Part shown: positions 7,298 through 15,211 of the stretch, piece after piece
How positions within the stretch are numbered: position 1 is the stretch's first letter
Layout of the letters: each line of letters starts with the position of its first letter
NCBI GenBank assembly: GCA_965662045.1
Contig: CBFIGE010000003.1
Coordinates: 1 to 64,000, forward strand
Source of the DNA: UBA3478 sp965662045
GTDB taxonomy: Bacteria > Bacteroidota > Bacteroidia > Flavobacteriales > Flavobacteriaceae
Length of the DNA stretch: 64,000 nucleotides
Reading direction: 5' to 3'
The notes under the pieces: model-generated
What the model was told of the DNA's origin: nothing
The model's database searches: none
What the model saw: only the letters and a program-made list of their open reading frames with translations
Program-made: the position numbers and the translations under genes

Positions 7298-8476
7298 ATG
7301 AAGACGGATTTGTTTGAAGGTGTTGATTACTATCAACTCGACGATTTATTTTCAGAGGAACATTTACTTGTAAGAGACGCAGCTCGTTCATGGGTTAAAC
7401 GCGATGTTAGTCCTATTATAAATGATTATGCGCAACGGGCTGAATTTCCATCCCAACTTTTAAATGGCTTAGCAGAAATAGGCGCCTTTGGACCCTACAT
7501 TCCAGAAGCCTACGGAGGTGCTGGTTTAGATCATATATCCTATGGTTTAATTATGCAAGAAATAGAACGAGGAGATAGTGGAGTACGCTCAACAGCTTCT
7601 GTGCAGTCTTCACTTGTAATGTTCCCAATTCACGCCTATGGTTCTGAGGAGCAAAAACAAAAGTTTTTGCCAAAACTAGCGACTGGAGAGCTGATGGGAT
7701 GTTTTGGATTGACTGAACCAAATCACGGTTCAAATCCGTCCGGAATGGAATCGAAGTTTATCGACAAAGGTGATTATGTAGAATTGAGTGGAGCCAAGCT
7801 TTGGATATCAAATGCGCCTTTTGCAGATATTGCTGTCGTATGGGCTAAAAATGAAGAAGGCAGAATTCACGGGCTGATTGTAGAGCGTGAAATGGAGGGT
7901 TTCACAACTCCTGAAACACATAATAAATGGTCCTTGAGAGCATCTTCAACAGGAGAACTCATTTTTGATAAAGTAAAAGTTCCTAAAGCTAATATTTTAC
8001 CCGGTAAAACAGGACTTGGCGCGCCTTTGAGTTGTTTAGACTCTGCGCGATATGGAATCGCTTGGGGAGCTATTGGAGCCGCGATGGATTGTTATGAAAC
8101 GGCATTGCGATACGCCAAAGAAAGAGAGCAGTTTGGAAGACCAATTGCAGGGTTTCAGCTTCAACAAAAAAAGCTAGCAGAAATGGTAACGGAAATTACT
8201 AAAGCGCAACTTTTAGCGTTTCGTTTAGGTCAGCTCAAAAATGAAGGAAAAGCTTCTTCTGCCCAAATTTCTATGGCCAAACGAAACAATGTAGAGATGG
8301 CGTTAAGCATAGCTCGAAATTCTAGACAGATTTTGGGTGGAATGGGAATTACCGGAGATTATAGTATTATGCGGCATATGATGAATCTCGAAAGTGTGGT
8401 AACCTATGAAGGTACTCATGATATTCACCTCCTGATTACAGGTTTAGACATCACTGGACTAAACGCCTTCAAATAA
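7298..8476 (+). CDS. gcdH: Acyl-CoA dehydrogenase, glutaryl-CoA dehydrogenase type
   Basis: This 392-residue FAD enzyme has the acyl-CoA dehydrogenase fold. Three motifs match glutaryl-CoA dehydrogenase rather than chain-length acyl-CoA dehydrogenases: CLDSARYGIAWG near 250, FGRPIAGFQLQQKKLAEM near 290, and TYEGTHDIH near the end, where Glu371 should be the catalytic base. The enzyme oxidises and decarboxylates glutaryl-CoA to crotonyl-CoA in lysine and tryptophan breakdown. It lies 36 bases after trmN6 on the same strand, with no functional link to it. Its 3' end overlaps the convergent second dnaE by 8 bases. Confidence 0.88.
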   Translation: MKTDLFEGVDYYQLDDLFSEEHLLVRDAARSWVKRDVSPIINDYAQRAEFPSQLLNGLAEIGAFGPYIPEAYGGAGLDHISYGLIMQEIERGDSGVRSTASVQSSLVMFPIHAYGSEEQKQKFLPKLATGELMGCFGLTEPNHGSNPSGMESKFIDKGDYVELSGAKLWISNAPFADIAVVWAKNEEGRIHGLIVEREMEGFTTPETHNKWSLRASSTGELIFDKVKVPKANILPGKTGLGAPLSCLDSARYGIAWGAIGAAMDCYETALRYAKEREQFGRPIAGFQLQQKKLAEMVTEITKAQLLAFRLGQLKNEGKASSAQISMAKRNNVEMALSIARNSRQILGGMGITGDYSIMRHMMNLESVVTYEGTHDIHLLITGLDITGLNAFK

Positions 8477-11400
8477 GATTAGATTGCGTTCTTTTGATGC
8501 GCGTGTTTTCACTGTATCTGGGGTCATCTAGCATGGGTAGTTTTTCAGCACTAATCAAGTTTAAACTGTAGTAGCCAAACTCTTCAACGACCACTGCTTT
8601 ACATTTGTATATTCCTAAGCCTTTAAAAAACCCTTTTTGTGCGACTGATGGAAAAGCAACTGCGTCAAACACTTTTCCTTCTCGATCCAAAAAAGTAGCG
8701 AATTGCATTAGTTTTCCGTGTTGTGTCTTAGTGGGTTTCACAGTGACTAAATAGCCGTAAATACAGATTTCTTCTCCTAAAAGCTCTTTGAAATTTCGCT
8801 GGAAGACTTCGTGTTTTGTAGGGTTTTTGAGAAGTTTAAAAGGGGTTTCTAAGCTAAATCCTAAAAGCTCGAGTTCTTCGAAAGCCCGTTCGATATTGTT
8901 GGAGTTTAGTACAGGAATTTGGTATTGATTTTCTTGGGTGCTAAATAACTTGGGAGTTTCTGACAATGTAGATTTTGAAGTTAAGAGGTGTGCTTTCCAA
9001 AGTAGTTGATGTTTGCTATATGCAGTGAATCGAAATGCACCGACGCGAATTATGAGACTGAGTTGATCTACGCTAATCACAACGCGATCTATGAAATTTT
9101 CAAGTGAGCTAAATAAACCGTCTTTTTCTCTGGCCTCAACGATTTTTTGTACGATTTTATTCTCGAGTTCTTTCACATACATGAATCCCAAAAAAATAGT
9201 CTTTCCCTTGATTCGATTTAAGCTAAAACTATTGTTGACACAAGGGGCTTCTATTTGCGCACCAAGCATCCTTGCTTCGTGAATGTAAAACTCAGCTTTG
9301 TAAAATCCGCCTCCATTATTGAGTACAGCCACCATATACTCTAGCGGAAAATAAGTCTTCAAAAATAAACTTTGATAACTCTCCACCGCATAAGAAGCAG
9401 AATGTCCCTTAGCAAAGGCATAACCAGCAAAGCTTTCGATTTGAAACCAGATTTCTTGAACGAGTTGATCAGCGTAAGCTTTTTCTTTGCAGTTTTTAAA
9501 AAATTGATGTTTGACACGCTCAAATTCAGATTTAGAACGGTACTTTCCACTCATACCCCTGCGCAGTACATCGGCCTGACCTAAATCTAGACCTGCAAAT
9601 AGGTGGGCAACTTTGATGACATCTTCCTGATAAACCATTACTCCATAGGTTTCGGGCATAATAGCTAATAGGACTTCATGTGCTTTTTCTTTAGCCCTAC
9701 TTGGGTTTCGATGTCTCATGATGTATTCTCTCATCATACCACTTTTCGATACCCCCGGTCTTATGATTGAACTTGCTGCTACCAATCCGAGATAGTGGTC
9801 AACCTCTAGTTTTTTGAGTAGCATCCGCATGGCAGGAGATTCGACATAAAAGCATCCCATACACTGAGCACTTTTAATAAGGGCATTAATCTTGGCGTCT
9901 TGTTTGAATTTTTTAATGTCGTGTATGTCAATTTGAGAATAGCGGTCTGCCTGATTGTATTTGATGATCTCAACAGCATCTTTAATTTTACTGATTCCCC
10001 GCTGCGCCAGAATATCAAATTTGTAAAGCCCTACGTCTTCTGCTATATGCATGTCAAATTGAGTAGTTGGATATCCTTTCGGTGGCAGAAATACAGCGGT
10101 GTAATATTGTATGGGTTTTTGACTGATCAAAATTCCACCTGCATGAACACTTAAATAATTGGGAATGCCTTCGAGTTCTTGGGCATATTTAAAAATGAGA
10201 TGATGAATCTGATCTCTTTGTTGAGATGCTCTGGCGTAGCTGGGCTTGAGCCCTCGAACTAGATGGTCGATTTCATCCTTAGGTAGACCAAACACCTTAC
10301 CGAGCTCTCTTAAGATTGCTCTTTGCTTAAAGGTTACATAGGTTCCTAATAAACATACATTGGCAAATCTTTTGTGTATGTAGTCGATGATTTGATCTCG
10401 GTCTCTCCAAGAGAAATCTATGTCAAAATCAGGTGGAGTCGCTCTATACAGATTGATAAAACGTTCAAAATACAGATCTAGTTCGACGGGATCCACATCT
10501 GTAATCCGCAATAAATATGCGATGACACTATTAGCCCCGCTTCCTCTACCAACGTAGTGAAACCCTCTTTGTCGAGCGTAATTCACAATATCGTAATTGA
10601 TAAGAAAATAAGAAACAAACTCCTTTTTTTCAATCAACTCTAGCTCTTTTTCTATGCGTTGCTTGAGTAGAGTATTTAGATTTTGATAGCGGTATTTAAT
10701 ACCCTCTTGACTGAGTTTTCGAAGTAATGCCCTGTCTTTTTCAATAGAGCCTGTATAGGTTTGTAGATTCAGTGATTTTCGCTTTTCCGAAAAATCAAAA
10801 TGAACCTCACAGGCCGCTATAAGCTGGGTTGTATTTTGAATCAAATAGGAGAGATGTTTAAAACGCGCATACAGTTCTTCAACAGAATACATCTGATCAC
10901 CTAGAGAGGCCTGCTGTTCTTCGGGAAGCTTACTCAAAAGGGTATTGAGTTCTATGGCTCTTAACAAGCGATGCTTATTAAAGTCTTTTTTGCCTCTAAA
11001 GCTTACTGTTTGTAAGATTACAAGTCGATCAGACTGTTCGCTGAATTTGCTAAATCTAACTTTTTGAGCCTCCGCGAATGAAATACCGATAAACTCGTTT
11101 TTCTTGAGCCTATCAATCTCGTGGTACAGCGCCTGTTCGAAGGGGTAGATCACAAAGCAATTTTCAAAAGAAGGAGCCCTCAATTCAAATCTTTTCTTTT
11201 GTGTCAGGTGTGCAGAGAGATAATCATTCATCTCTCTAAACCCATTATTGTTTTTGGCAATCACAACAAAACAAGACTGCATATCATTTCGAATATCAAT
11301 ACCCACTAAAGGTTTGATATCGTAAGTTTTGGCTTTTCTGATGAAATTTAAACAGGCAGAAGTGTTGTTGATGTCTGTGAGTGCAATAGACTGAACTTGC

Positions 11401-11483
11401 ATGCGCTGCGCATATTCCAAAAGTTCAACTTCAGACATAGCGCCATAACGAAGGCTGTAATAACTGTGACAATTGAGGTACAT
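8469..11483 (-). CDS. dnaE2: Second DNA polymerase III alpha subunit (DnaE2/ImuC-like, error-prone candidate)
   Basis: This 1004-residue C-family polymerase lacks the exonuclease found on DnaE1. It starts with a PHP domain (CHSYYSLRYG; SIALTDINN near 40) and carries the palm motif PPDFDIDFSW near 350. It has a C-terminal OB-fold (near 900-960, ICIYGYLVTVKP). It starts 6 bases after dinB, so the two are co-transcribed. This matches the arrangement in which a Y-family enzyme and a DnaE2 act together in damage-induced lesion bypass. No imuA homologue is present. Being shorter and without a proofreader, it is probably a mutagenesis polymerase. That role is inferred from family and context. Confidence 0.88.
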   Translation of the reverse strand: MYLNCHSYYSLRYGAMSEVELLEYAQRMQVQSIALTDINNTSACLNFIRKAKTYDIKPLVGIDIRNDMQSCFVVIAKNNNGFREMNDYLSAHLTQKKRFELRAPSFENCFVIYPFEQALYHEIDRLKKNEFIGISFAEAQKVRFSKFSEQSDRLVILQTVSFRGKKDFNKHRLLRAIELNTLLSKLPEEQQASLGDQMYSVEELYARFKHLSYLIQNTTQLIAACEVHFDFSEKRKSLNLQTYTGSIEKDRALLRKLSQEGIKYRYQNLNTLLKQRIEKELELIEKKEFVSYFLINYDIVNYARQRGFHYVGRGSGANSVIAYLLRITDVDPVELDLYFERFINLYRATPPDFDIDFSWRDRDQIIDYIHKRFANVCLLGTYVTFKQRAILRELGKVFGLPKDEIDHLVRGLKPSYARASQQRDQIHHLIFKYAQELEGIPNYLSVHAGGILISQKPIQYYTAVFLPPKGYPTTQFDMHIAEDVGLYKFDILAQRGISKIKDAVEIIKYNQADRYSQIDIHDIKKFKQDAKINALIKSAQCMGCFYVESPAMRMLLKKLEVDHYLGLVAASSIIRPGVSKSGMMREYIMRHRNPSRAKEKAHEVLLAIMPETYGVMVYQEDVIKVAHLFAGLDLGQADVLRRGMSGKYRSKSEFERVKHQFFKNCKEKAYADQLVQEIWFQIESFAGYAFAKGHSASYAVESYQSLFLKTYFPLEYMVAVLNNGGGFYKAEFYIHEARMLGAQIEAPCVNNSFSLNRIKGKTIFLGFMYVKELENKIVQKIVEAREKDGLFSSLENFIDRVVISVDQLSLIIRVGAFRFTAYSKHQLLWKAHLLTSKSTLSETPKLFSTQENQYQIPVLNSNNIERAFEELELLGFSLETPFKLLKNPTKHEVFQRNFKELLGEEICIYGYLVTVKPTKTQHGKLMQFATFLDREGKVFDAVAFPSVAQKGFFKGLGIYKCKAVVVEEFGYYSLNLISAEKLPMLDDPRYSENTRIKRTQSNLI

Positions 11484-11489
11484 GAGTGA

Positions 11490-12704
11490 TTATTGCTTGC
11501 GATGTGCTAATAGTGTAGGAGGCTCTCCGTTGAAAGGGTTCTTCATTCGTCCAATAGTCTTAGCACCTAAACCAGACGCTCTCACTACACTTCGGTCTCC
11601 GTATCGACCTCTCATTCGATCTATAGCATTGTAAAGGGCTATTGTATTTTCGCTGTCTTCAAAGAGATTGATTTGGTAGTTGCCATTTACCAAATGACTA
11701 AACCGAACTCCTATAAGTCGAACTAACAGCCTTCTTTGATAGAGTTTTTCATAAAGCTCAAGTACTTTTGGAATTAACTGATGATCTGTGTTGGTATAAG
11801 GGATCTGCATTTGTTTTGAATAGGTATTGAAGTCAGAATACCTAATTTTTACACTCACACAGGCGGTTAGTTTTTTTCCTCTTCTGAGTTGGTAAGCTAA
11901 ATTTTCAGTCATTGCAGTGAGGATTATTTTTAGTTTCGCAACATCTATAGTGTCGTTCTCAAAGGTTCGTTCATTAGATATCGATTTTCGTTCATTGAAA
12001 ACAACAATAGGACTGTTGTCAACACCATTTGCACGCTTCCAAAGCTGGTCACCCATCTTTCCAAAAACCTTTTGTACGATATCAAGAGGCATCTGCTGAA
12101 CGTCAGCGACCTTTCGAATACCTAATGTTCTCAATTTTTGATTGGTTTTTTCTCCGACCATTGGGATTTTATGTATAGCTAAAGGCGCCAAAAAGTGCTT
12201 TTCAAATCCCTTGTCAATTTTGAGTTGATTATTGGGTTTAGCTTCTCCAGTGGCTACTTTAGAAACGAGTTTATTCACAGACAAACCAAAAGAAATAGGA
12301 AGCCCGCTCTCTCGTATGATTTTTTTTCTGAGTTCTGAAGCAAATTTGTAACATCCAAAAAAACGATCCATTCCACTTAAATCGGCATAAAACTCGTCAA
12401 TGCTTGACTTTTCAAAGAGCGGCACTTCAGATTTGATGATCTCCGTAATGAGTTCTGATTGCTTGCTGTAATTTGCCGAATTACCTCGTATAACAATAGC
12501 ATCAGGACATCGTTGTCGAGCAATTTTCATCGGCATTCCTGAATATATCCCAAATACTCTGGTCTCGTAACTGCAAGAAGCTACAACCCCCCGCTCACTC
12601 AAGCCTCCAACTAGTAAAGGTTTATTTTTTAAGGAGCGATCTAAGAGTCTCTCAACAGACACAAAGAAGCTATCTAAATCGAGATGAATGATGTTTTTTT
12701 CCAA
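11490..12704 (-). CDS. dinB: DNA polymerase IV (Y-family, DinB)
   Basis: This is a Y-family translesion polymerase of 404 residues, the normal bacterial length being about 350-420. The catalytic metal ligands are visible: Asp9 in HLDLDSFF and Asp103/Glu104 in SSIDEF. The steric-gate region SFFVSVE follows. The thumb and little-finger domains are complete, so this looks like an active polymerase rather than an inactive ImuB. It heads a two-gene unit with the second dnaE. Two identical palindromic boxes 29 and 49 bases before its ATG suggest control by a repressor, probably SOS-like. The repressor gene is not next to it. Confidence 0.93.
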   Translation of the reverse strand: MEKNIIHLDLDSFFVSVERLLDRSLKNKPLLVGGLSERGVVASCSYETRVFGIYSGMPMKIARQRCPDAIVIRGNSANYSKQSELITEIIKSEVPLFEKSSIDEFYADLSGMDRFFGCYKFASELRKKIIRESGLPISFGLSVNKLVSKVATGEAKPNNQLKIDKGFEKHFLAPLAIHKIPMVGEKTNQKLRTLGIRKVADVQQMPLDIVQKVFGKMGDQLWKRANGVDNSPIVVFNERKSISNERTFENDTIDVAKLKIILTAMTENLAYQLRRGKKLTACVSVKIRYSDFNTYSKQMQIPYTNTDHQLIPKVLELYEKLYQRRLLVRLIGVRFSHLVNGNYQINLFEDSENTIALYNAIDRMRGRYGDRSVVRASGLGAKTIGRMKNPFNGEPPTLLAHRKQ

Positions 12705-12732
12705 TTTTTAAGTTTTTAGCAGGATTAAAATT

Positions 12733-12768
12733 ATGGAATATTTCCAATTAAAATGGAATATTTCCAAT
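12733..12768. promoter_or_regulatory. Twin palindromic operator-like boxes upstream of dinB
   Basis: The 16-bp sequence ATGGAATATTTCCAAT occurs twice, at 12733-12748 and 12753-12768, exactly 20 bp apart. Each copy holds the perfect inverted repeat TGGAA-TAT-TTCCA (12734-12746 and 12754-12766). Two sites two helical turns apart would lie on the same face of the DNA and suit cooperative binding of a dimeric repressor. They lie 29-64 bases before the dinB start, where the promoter should be. I infer a damage-response operator; the regulator is unknown. Confidence 0.65.
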
Positions 12769-12814
12769 AAAAGAAATCAACATTTATTAAACTTTTCTCA
12801 TTACCTTTACCTCG

Positions 12815-12903
12815 TTGTGTTGATTGAGGATGAAAATTCTCAATAGTGTCGATTGAATCGACATGAATCAGTGAAAGGCTTTCCTAAGGGGAGGCTTTTT
12901 TTA
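12815..12903 (+). ncRNA. Candidate small RNA: three hairpins ending in a terminator
   Basis: Three stems follow each other. The first is ATTGAG-N10-CTCAAT (12823-12844). The second is the perfect 17-base palindrome TGTCGATT-G-AATCGACA (12847-12863). The third is an 11-bp stem with several G-U pairs (12874-12899) running into seven T. A TACCTTTA at 12802-12809 could be a -7 box. No good reading frame covers it. It would make a transcript of about 90 bases ending before the nitroreductase gene. It could instead be a leader that attenuates that gene. Confidence 0.45.
12874..12903 (+). terminator. Intrinsic terminator before nitroreductase gene
   Basis: The stem pairs 12874-12884 with 12889-12899 (GCTTTCC with GGGAGGC at its core, loop TAAG) and is followed by a T tract to 12902. 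It ends the candidate small RNA and lies 24 bases before the nitroreductase start. Confidence 0.6.
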
Positions 12904-12926
12904 TGCATCTTAAAAAACAATAAGTC

Positions 12927-13478
12927 ATGTTGTCAGAACTCATTAGAAAACGCAGAAGTATACATCCGCCAAGATTCAATCAAAAGCCAATTCCAAGAAA
13001 AGAACTTGAGGAAATCCTGGAAGCGGCTAACTGGGCACCCACACACAAAAAGACACAACCTTGGTTGTTCAAAGTGATGTACAGCGAAAAATCTAGAAAT
13101 GAGCTTGGAAATTTTTTAGCAGAAACCTACAAGTCTACCACTGCAAATTTTAAAGAAAACGTTTTTCAAAAAATGAAGAGCAATCCCCAAAAATCAAGTG
13201 CAGTGATTGCTATTTGCATGCAACGCAATGAAGATTTACTTCCTGAGTGGGAAGAAATAGCCGCTGTTTCTATGGCTGTTCAAAACATCTGGTTACTTTG
13301 TACAGAGAAAAATATTGGAACCTATTGGTCTTCTCCAAAACTGATCTCTCAGGCACACAATTTTTTTGAATTAGCTGAAAATCAACGGTGTTTAGGATTT
13401 CTTTATATGGGATACTACGACGAGGAACCACCTGATTTTGAGAGAGAATCTTGGAAATCTAAAGTGGAGTGGATTTAA
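12927..13478 (+). CDS. Nitroreductase family protein
   Basis: This 183-residue protein has the single-domain nitroreductase (FMN) fold. Its N terminus has the typical pattern IRKRRSIHPPRF followed by AANWAPTHKKTQPW, the flavin-phosphate and dimer region. A C-terminal MGYYDE block corresponds to the end of the fold. Such enzymes use NAD(P)H to reduce nitro compounds, quinones or other electron-poor substrates, usually as dimers. The physiological substrate cannot be told from sequence. A terminator lies just upstream, so the gene either has its own promoter in that stem region or is read through. It converges on the DUF456 gene with a 10-base gap. Confidence 0.8.
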   Translation: MLSELIRKRRSIHPPRFNQKPIPRKELEEILEAANWAPTHKKTQPWLFKVMYSEKSRNELGNFLAETYKSTTANFKENVFQKMKSNPQKSSAVIAICMQRNEDLLPEWEEIAAVSMAVQNIWLLCTEKNIGTYWSSPKLISQAHNFFELAENQRCLGFLYMGYYDEEPPDFERESWKSKVEWI

Positions 13479-13488
13479 TATAACAGTG

Positions 13489-14037
13489 CTAAAAAAGTGA
13501 CTTTACCCATTCGCTTGCTGGTCCAAAAAGTTCGCTTTTATGTTCTGCCGCTTTTAGGACAAAAAGCACTAGATAACTAATAGAGAGTGCGAATTTTAAA
13601 AAGGTCCCGGTCAGGAATCCTATAAAAGAACCAATAGCCGCTTTAAAGGCTTTGTCTTTTTTCGTTCCTGCAATAATTTCACCCGTTAATGCTCCAATAA
13701 ATGGCCAAATAATTATACCAAAAATTCCGATTACCGGAAAGGCAACTGCAACAATCAATCCTGTCACACTTCCGATAATCCCGCCTTTGGAGCCTCCAAA
13801 TTTTTTGGTTCCAATGGCAGGAATGGCATAATCTAAAACCAAAATAGCAATAGCTATAACAAATGTAATTCCCAAAAACCACCAATCATTCTCTATGCCT
13901 TCTGTTAAATACAACAGTAGGAGTCCAAGCCAGCTCAAAGGTGGACCTGGAATAATAGGTAAAAAACTACCTAAAATTCCAACAATCATAAAGATAAACC
14001 CTAATAGTAGTAATAGTATATCCATAGGAAACTTCAA
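13489..14037 (-). CDS. DUF456 family membrane protein
   Basis: This very hydrophobic protein of 182 residues has about five membrane segments and several glycine-rich turns (GSFLPIIPGPPLSWLG near the N terminus, FGGSKGGIIGSVTGL in the middle). These are the hallmarks of DUF456, a family found across bacteria with no known activity. The paired glycine zippers suggest tight helix packing in the inner membrane. A second ATG four codons in (MDILLLLLG) is an equally good start. It is transcribed alone, divergent from a lipoprotein gene. I make no functional claim. Confidence 0.75.
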   Translation of the reverse strand: MKFPMDILLLLLGFIFMIVGILGSFLPIIPGPPLSWLGLLLLYLTEGIENDWWFLGITFVIAIAILVLDYAIPAIGTKKFGGSKGGIIGSVTGLIVAVAFPVIGIFGIIIWPFIGALTGEIIAGTKKDKAFKAAIGSFIGFLTGTFLKFALSISYLVLFVLKAAEHKSELFGPASEWVKSLF

Positions 14038-14146
14038 TTTCTAAAACGAATGTAGGTAAAAATAAAAAGCCCCCGATTTGATCGACTTACTTCTTCTCAA
14101 TTCCAGGTAAAATGTTGTACTTTAGACTCAGTTACAAAGGGTATAA

Positions 14147-14620
14147 ATGCGAGTTGTAGTTATTGTTTTAGGGGTGTTATTGGTAATGACTTCTTGTCAA
14201 TTCATAGATAGAGAAAAGCTATTAGATGATAGATTGAATACACTTAGGGATGAAATAAACTTTAATGATGTCGACCATTACCCCAATTTTGGTGACTGTG
14301 ACGAAGTATCAGAAAAACCAGAACGATTTGAATGCTTTCAGCAGAACTTTAGTGCAGGGCTTCAAAGCCTTGTTGAACGTCTTAAATATGTTTCGGATAA
14401 AGATATTGATGAAAGTGCCAGCTTGATTATTAAAGTAGATGATTTGGGGTTTATTGAGCTATTAGATTATCGTGCTTCTGATGATCTAGTTCGGGAGCTT
14501 CCGCAAGTTGAAAATGATTTGCGTAAACTGTTCGAGCCCATTAGTGTGAAGCCTGCTATGAAATCAGGAAAGCAGGTTACAGTCAGATGCAGTTTACAAA
14601 TAGAATTTAAAACGAAATGA
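14147..14620 (+). CDS. Lipoprotein with TonB-C-like end (hypothetical)
   Basis: This protein of 157 residues starts with a hydrophobic signal and a lipobox ending MTSC (Cys17). The mature part is acidic and carries two more cysteines near residues 48 and 59 that could form a disulphide. The last 35 residues (PISVKPAMKSGKQVTVRC...EFK) resemble the C-terminal strand pattern of TonB-like domains that flavobacterial lipoproteins often carry, but the match is loose. Its stop overlaps the ruvC start by 4 bases (ATGA), so the two are translated together. That looks like operon packing rather than shared function. I know no function for it. Confidence 0.65.
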   Translation: MRVVVIVLGVLLVMTSCQFIDREKLLDDRLNTLRDEINFNDVDHYPNFGDCDEVSEKPERFECFQQNFSAGLQSLVERLKYVSDKDIDESASLIIKVDDLGFIELLDYRASDDLVRELPQVENDLRKLFEPISVKPAMKSGKQVTVRCSLQIEFKTK

Positions 14621-15201
14621 TCGATAATCAAGTGGCTAAAAACTACGACACAGATCGCATCATTTTAGGTGTAGATCCCGGAACGACCATTATGGGATTT
14701 GGTTTAATTGCCGTTGAAGGAAAAAGAAAAGAAATGCGGTTTATTCAAATGAATGAACTTTTACTATCAAAATACAAAGATCCCTACATAAAACTCAAGT
14801 TGATTTTTGAGCGAACCGTGGAGTTAATTGAAACTTATAAGCCCGACGAAATGGCTATTGAAGCCCCATTCTTTGGTTCAAATGTGCAGTCAATGTTAAA
14901 ATTGGGTAGAGCGCAAGGTGTCGCTATGGCCGCAGCGCTTTCGAGAGAAATTTCAGTAACAGAATACTTGCCTAAAAAAATTAAAATGGCCATTACTGGG
15001 AATGGTAACGCCTCTAAAGAGCAAGTAGCAAAAATGCTACAGTCTTTGCTCAATTTAGAAAGTTTACCTAAAAATTTAGACGCCACTGATGGATTAGCCG
15101 CTGCTGTATGTCATTATTACAACGGATCTAAAGATCAAACTAAACCCTCCTATGGATCTTGGAAATCATTCGTGACCCAAAATCAGGACCGAATTAAGTA
15201 G
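14617..15201 (+). CDS. ruvC: Holliday junction resolvase RuvC
   Basis: This is the 194-residue resolvase of the RuvABC system, which cuts four-way junctions symmetrically during recombination repair. The four acidic catalytic residues of the RNase H fold are in place: Asp20 in LGVDPGTT, Glu82 in AIEAPFFG, and Asp155 and Asp158 in DATDGLAAA. The basic stretch KKIKMAITGNGNASKEQV (about 120-137) is the DNA-binding region. The N terminus is about 13 residues longer than usual from the ATG that overlaps the lipoprotein stop. No other ATG precedes VDPG. ruvA and ruvB are elsewhere. Confidence 0.95.
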   Translation: MIDNQVAKNYDTDRIILGVDPGTTIMGFGLIAVEGKRKEMRFIQMNELLLSKYKDPYIKLKLIFERTVELIETYKPDEMAIEAPFFGSNVQSMLKLGRAQGVAMAAALSREISVTEYLPKKIKMAITGNGNASKEQVAKMLQSLLNLESLPKNLDATDGLAAAVCHYYNGSKDQTKPSYGSWKSFVTQNQDRIK

Positions 15202-15211
15202 ACCAATAGCA

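Noticed and set aside
12853..13077. A 74-codon frame overlapping the three-hairpin element and the nitroreductase gene
   Set aside because: It is out of frame with the nitroreductase and runs through a terminator stem; its residues look random.
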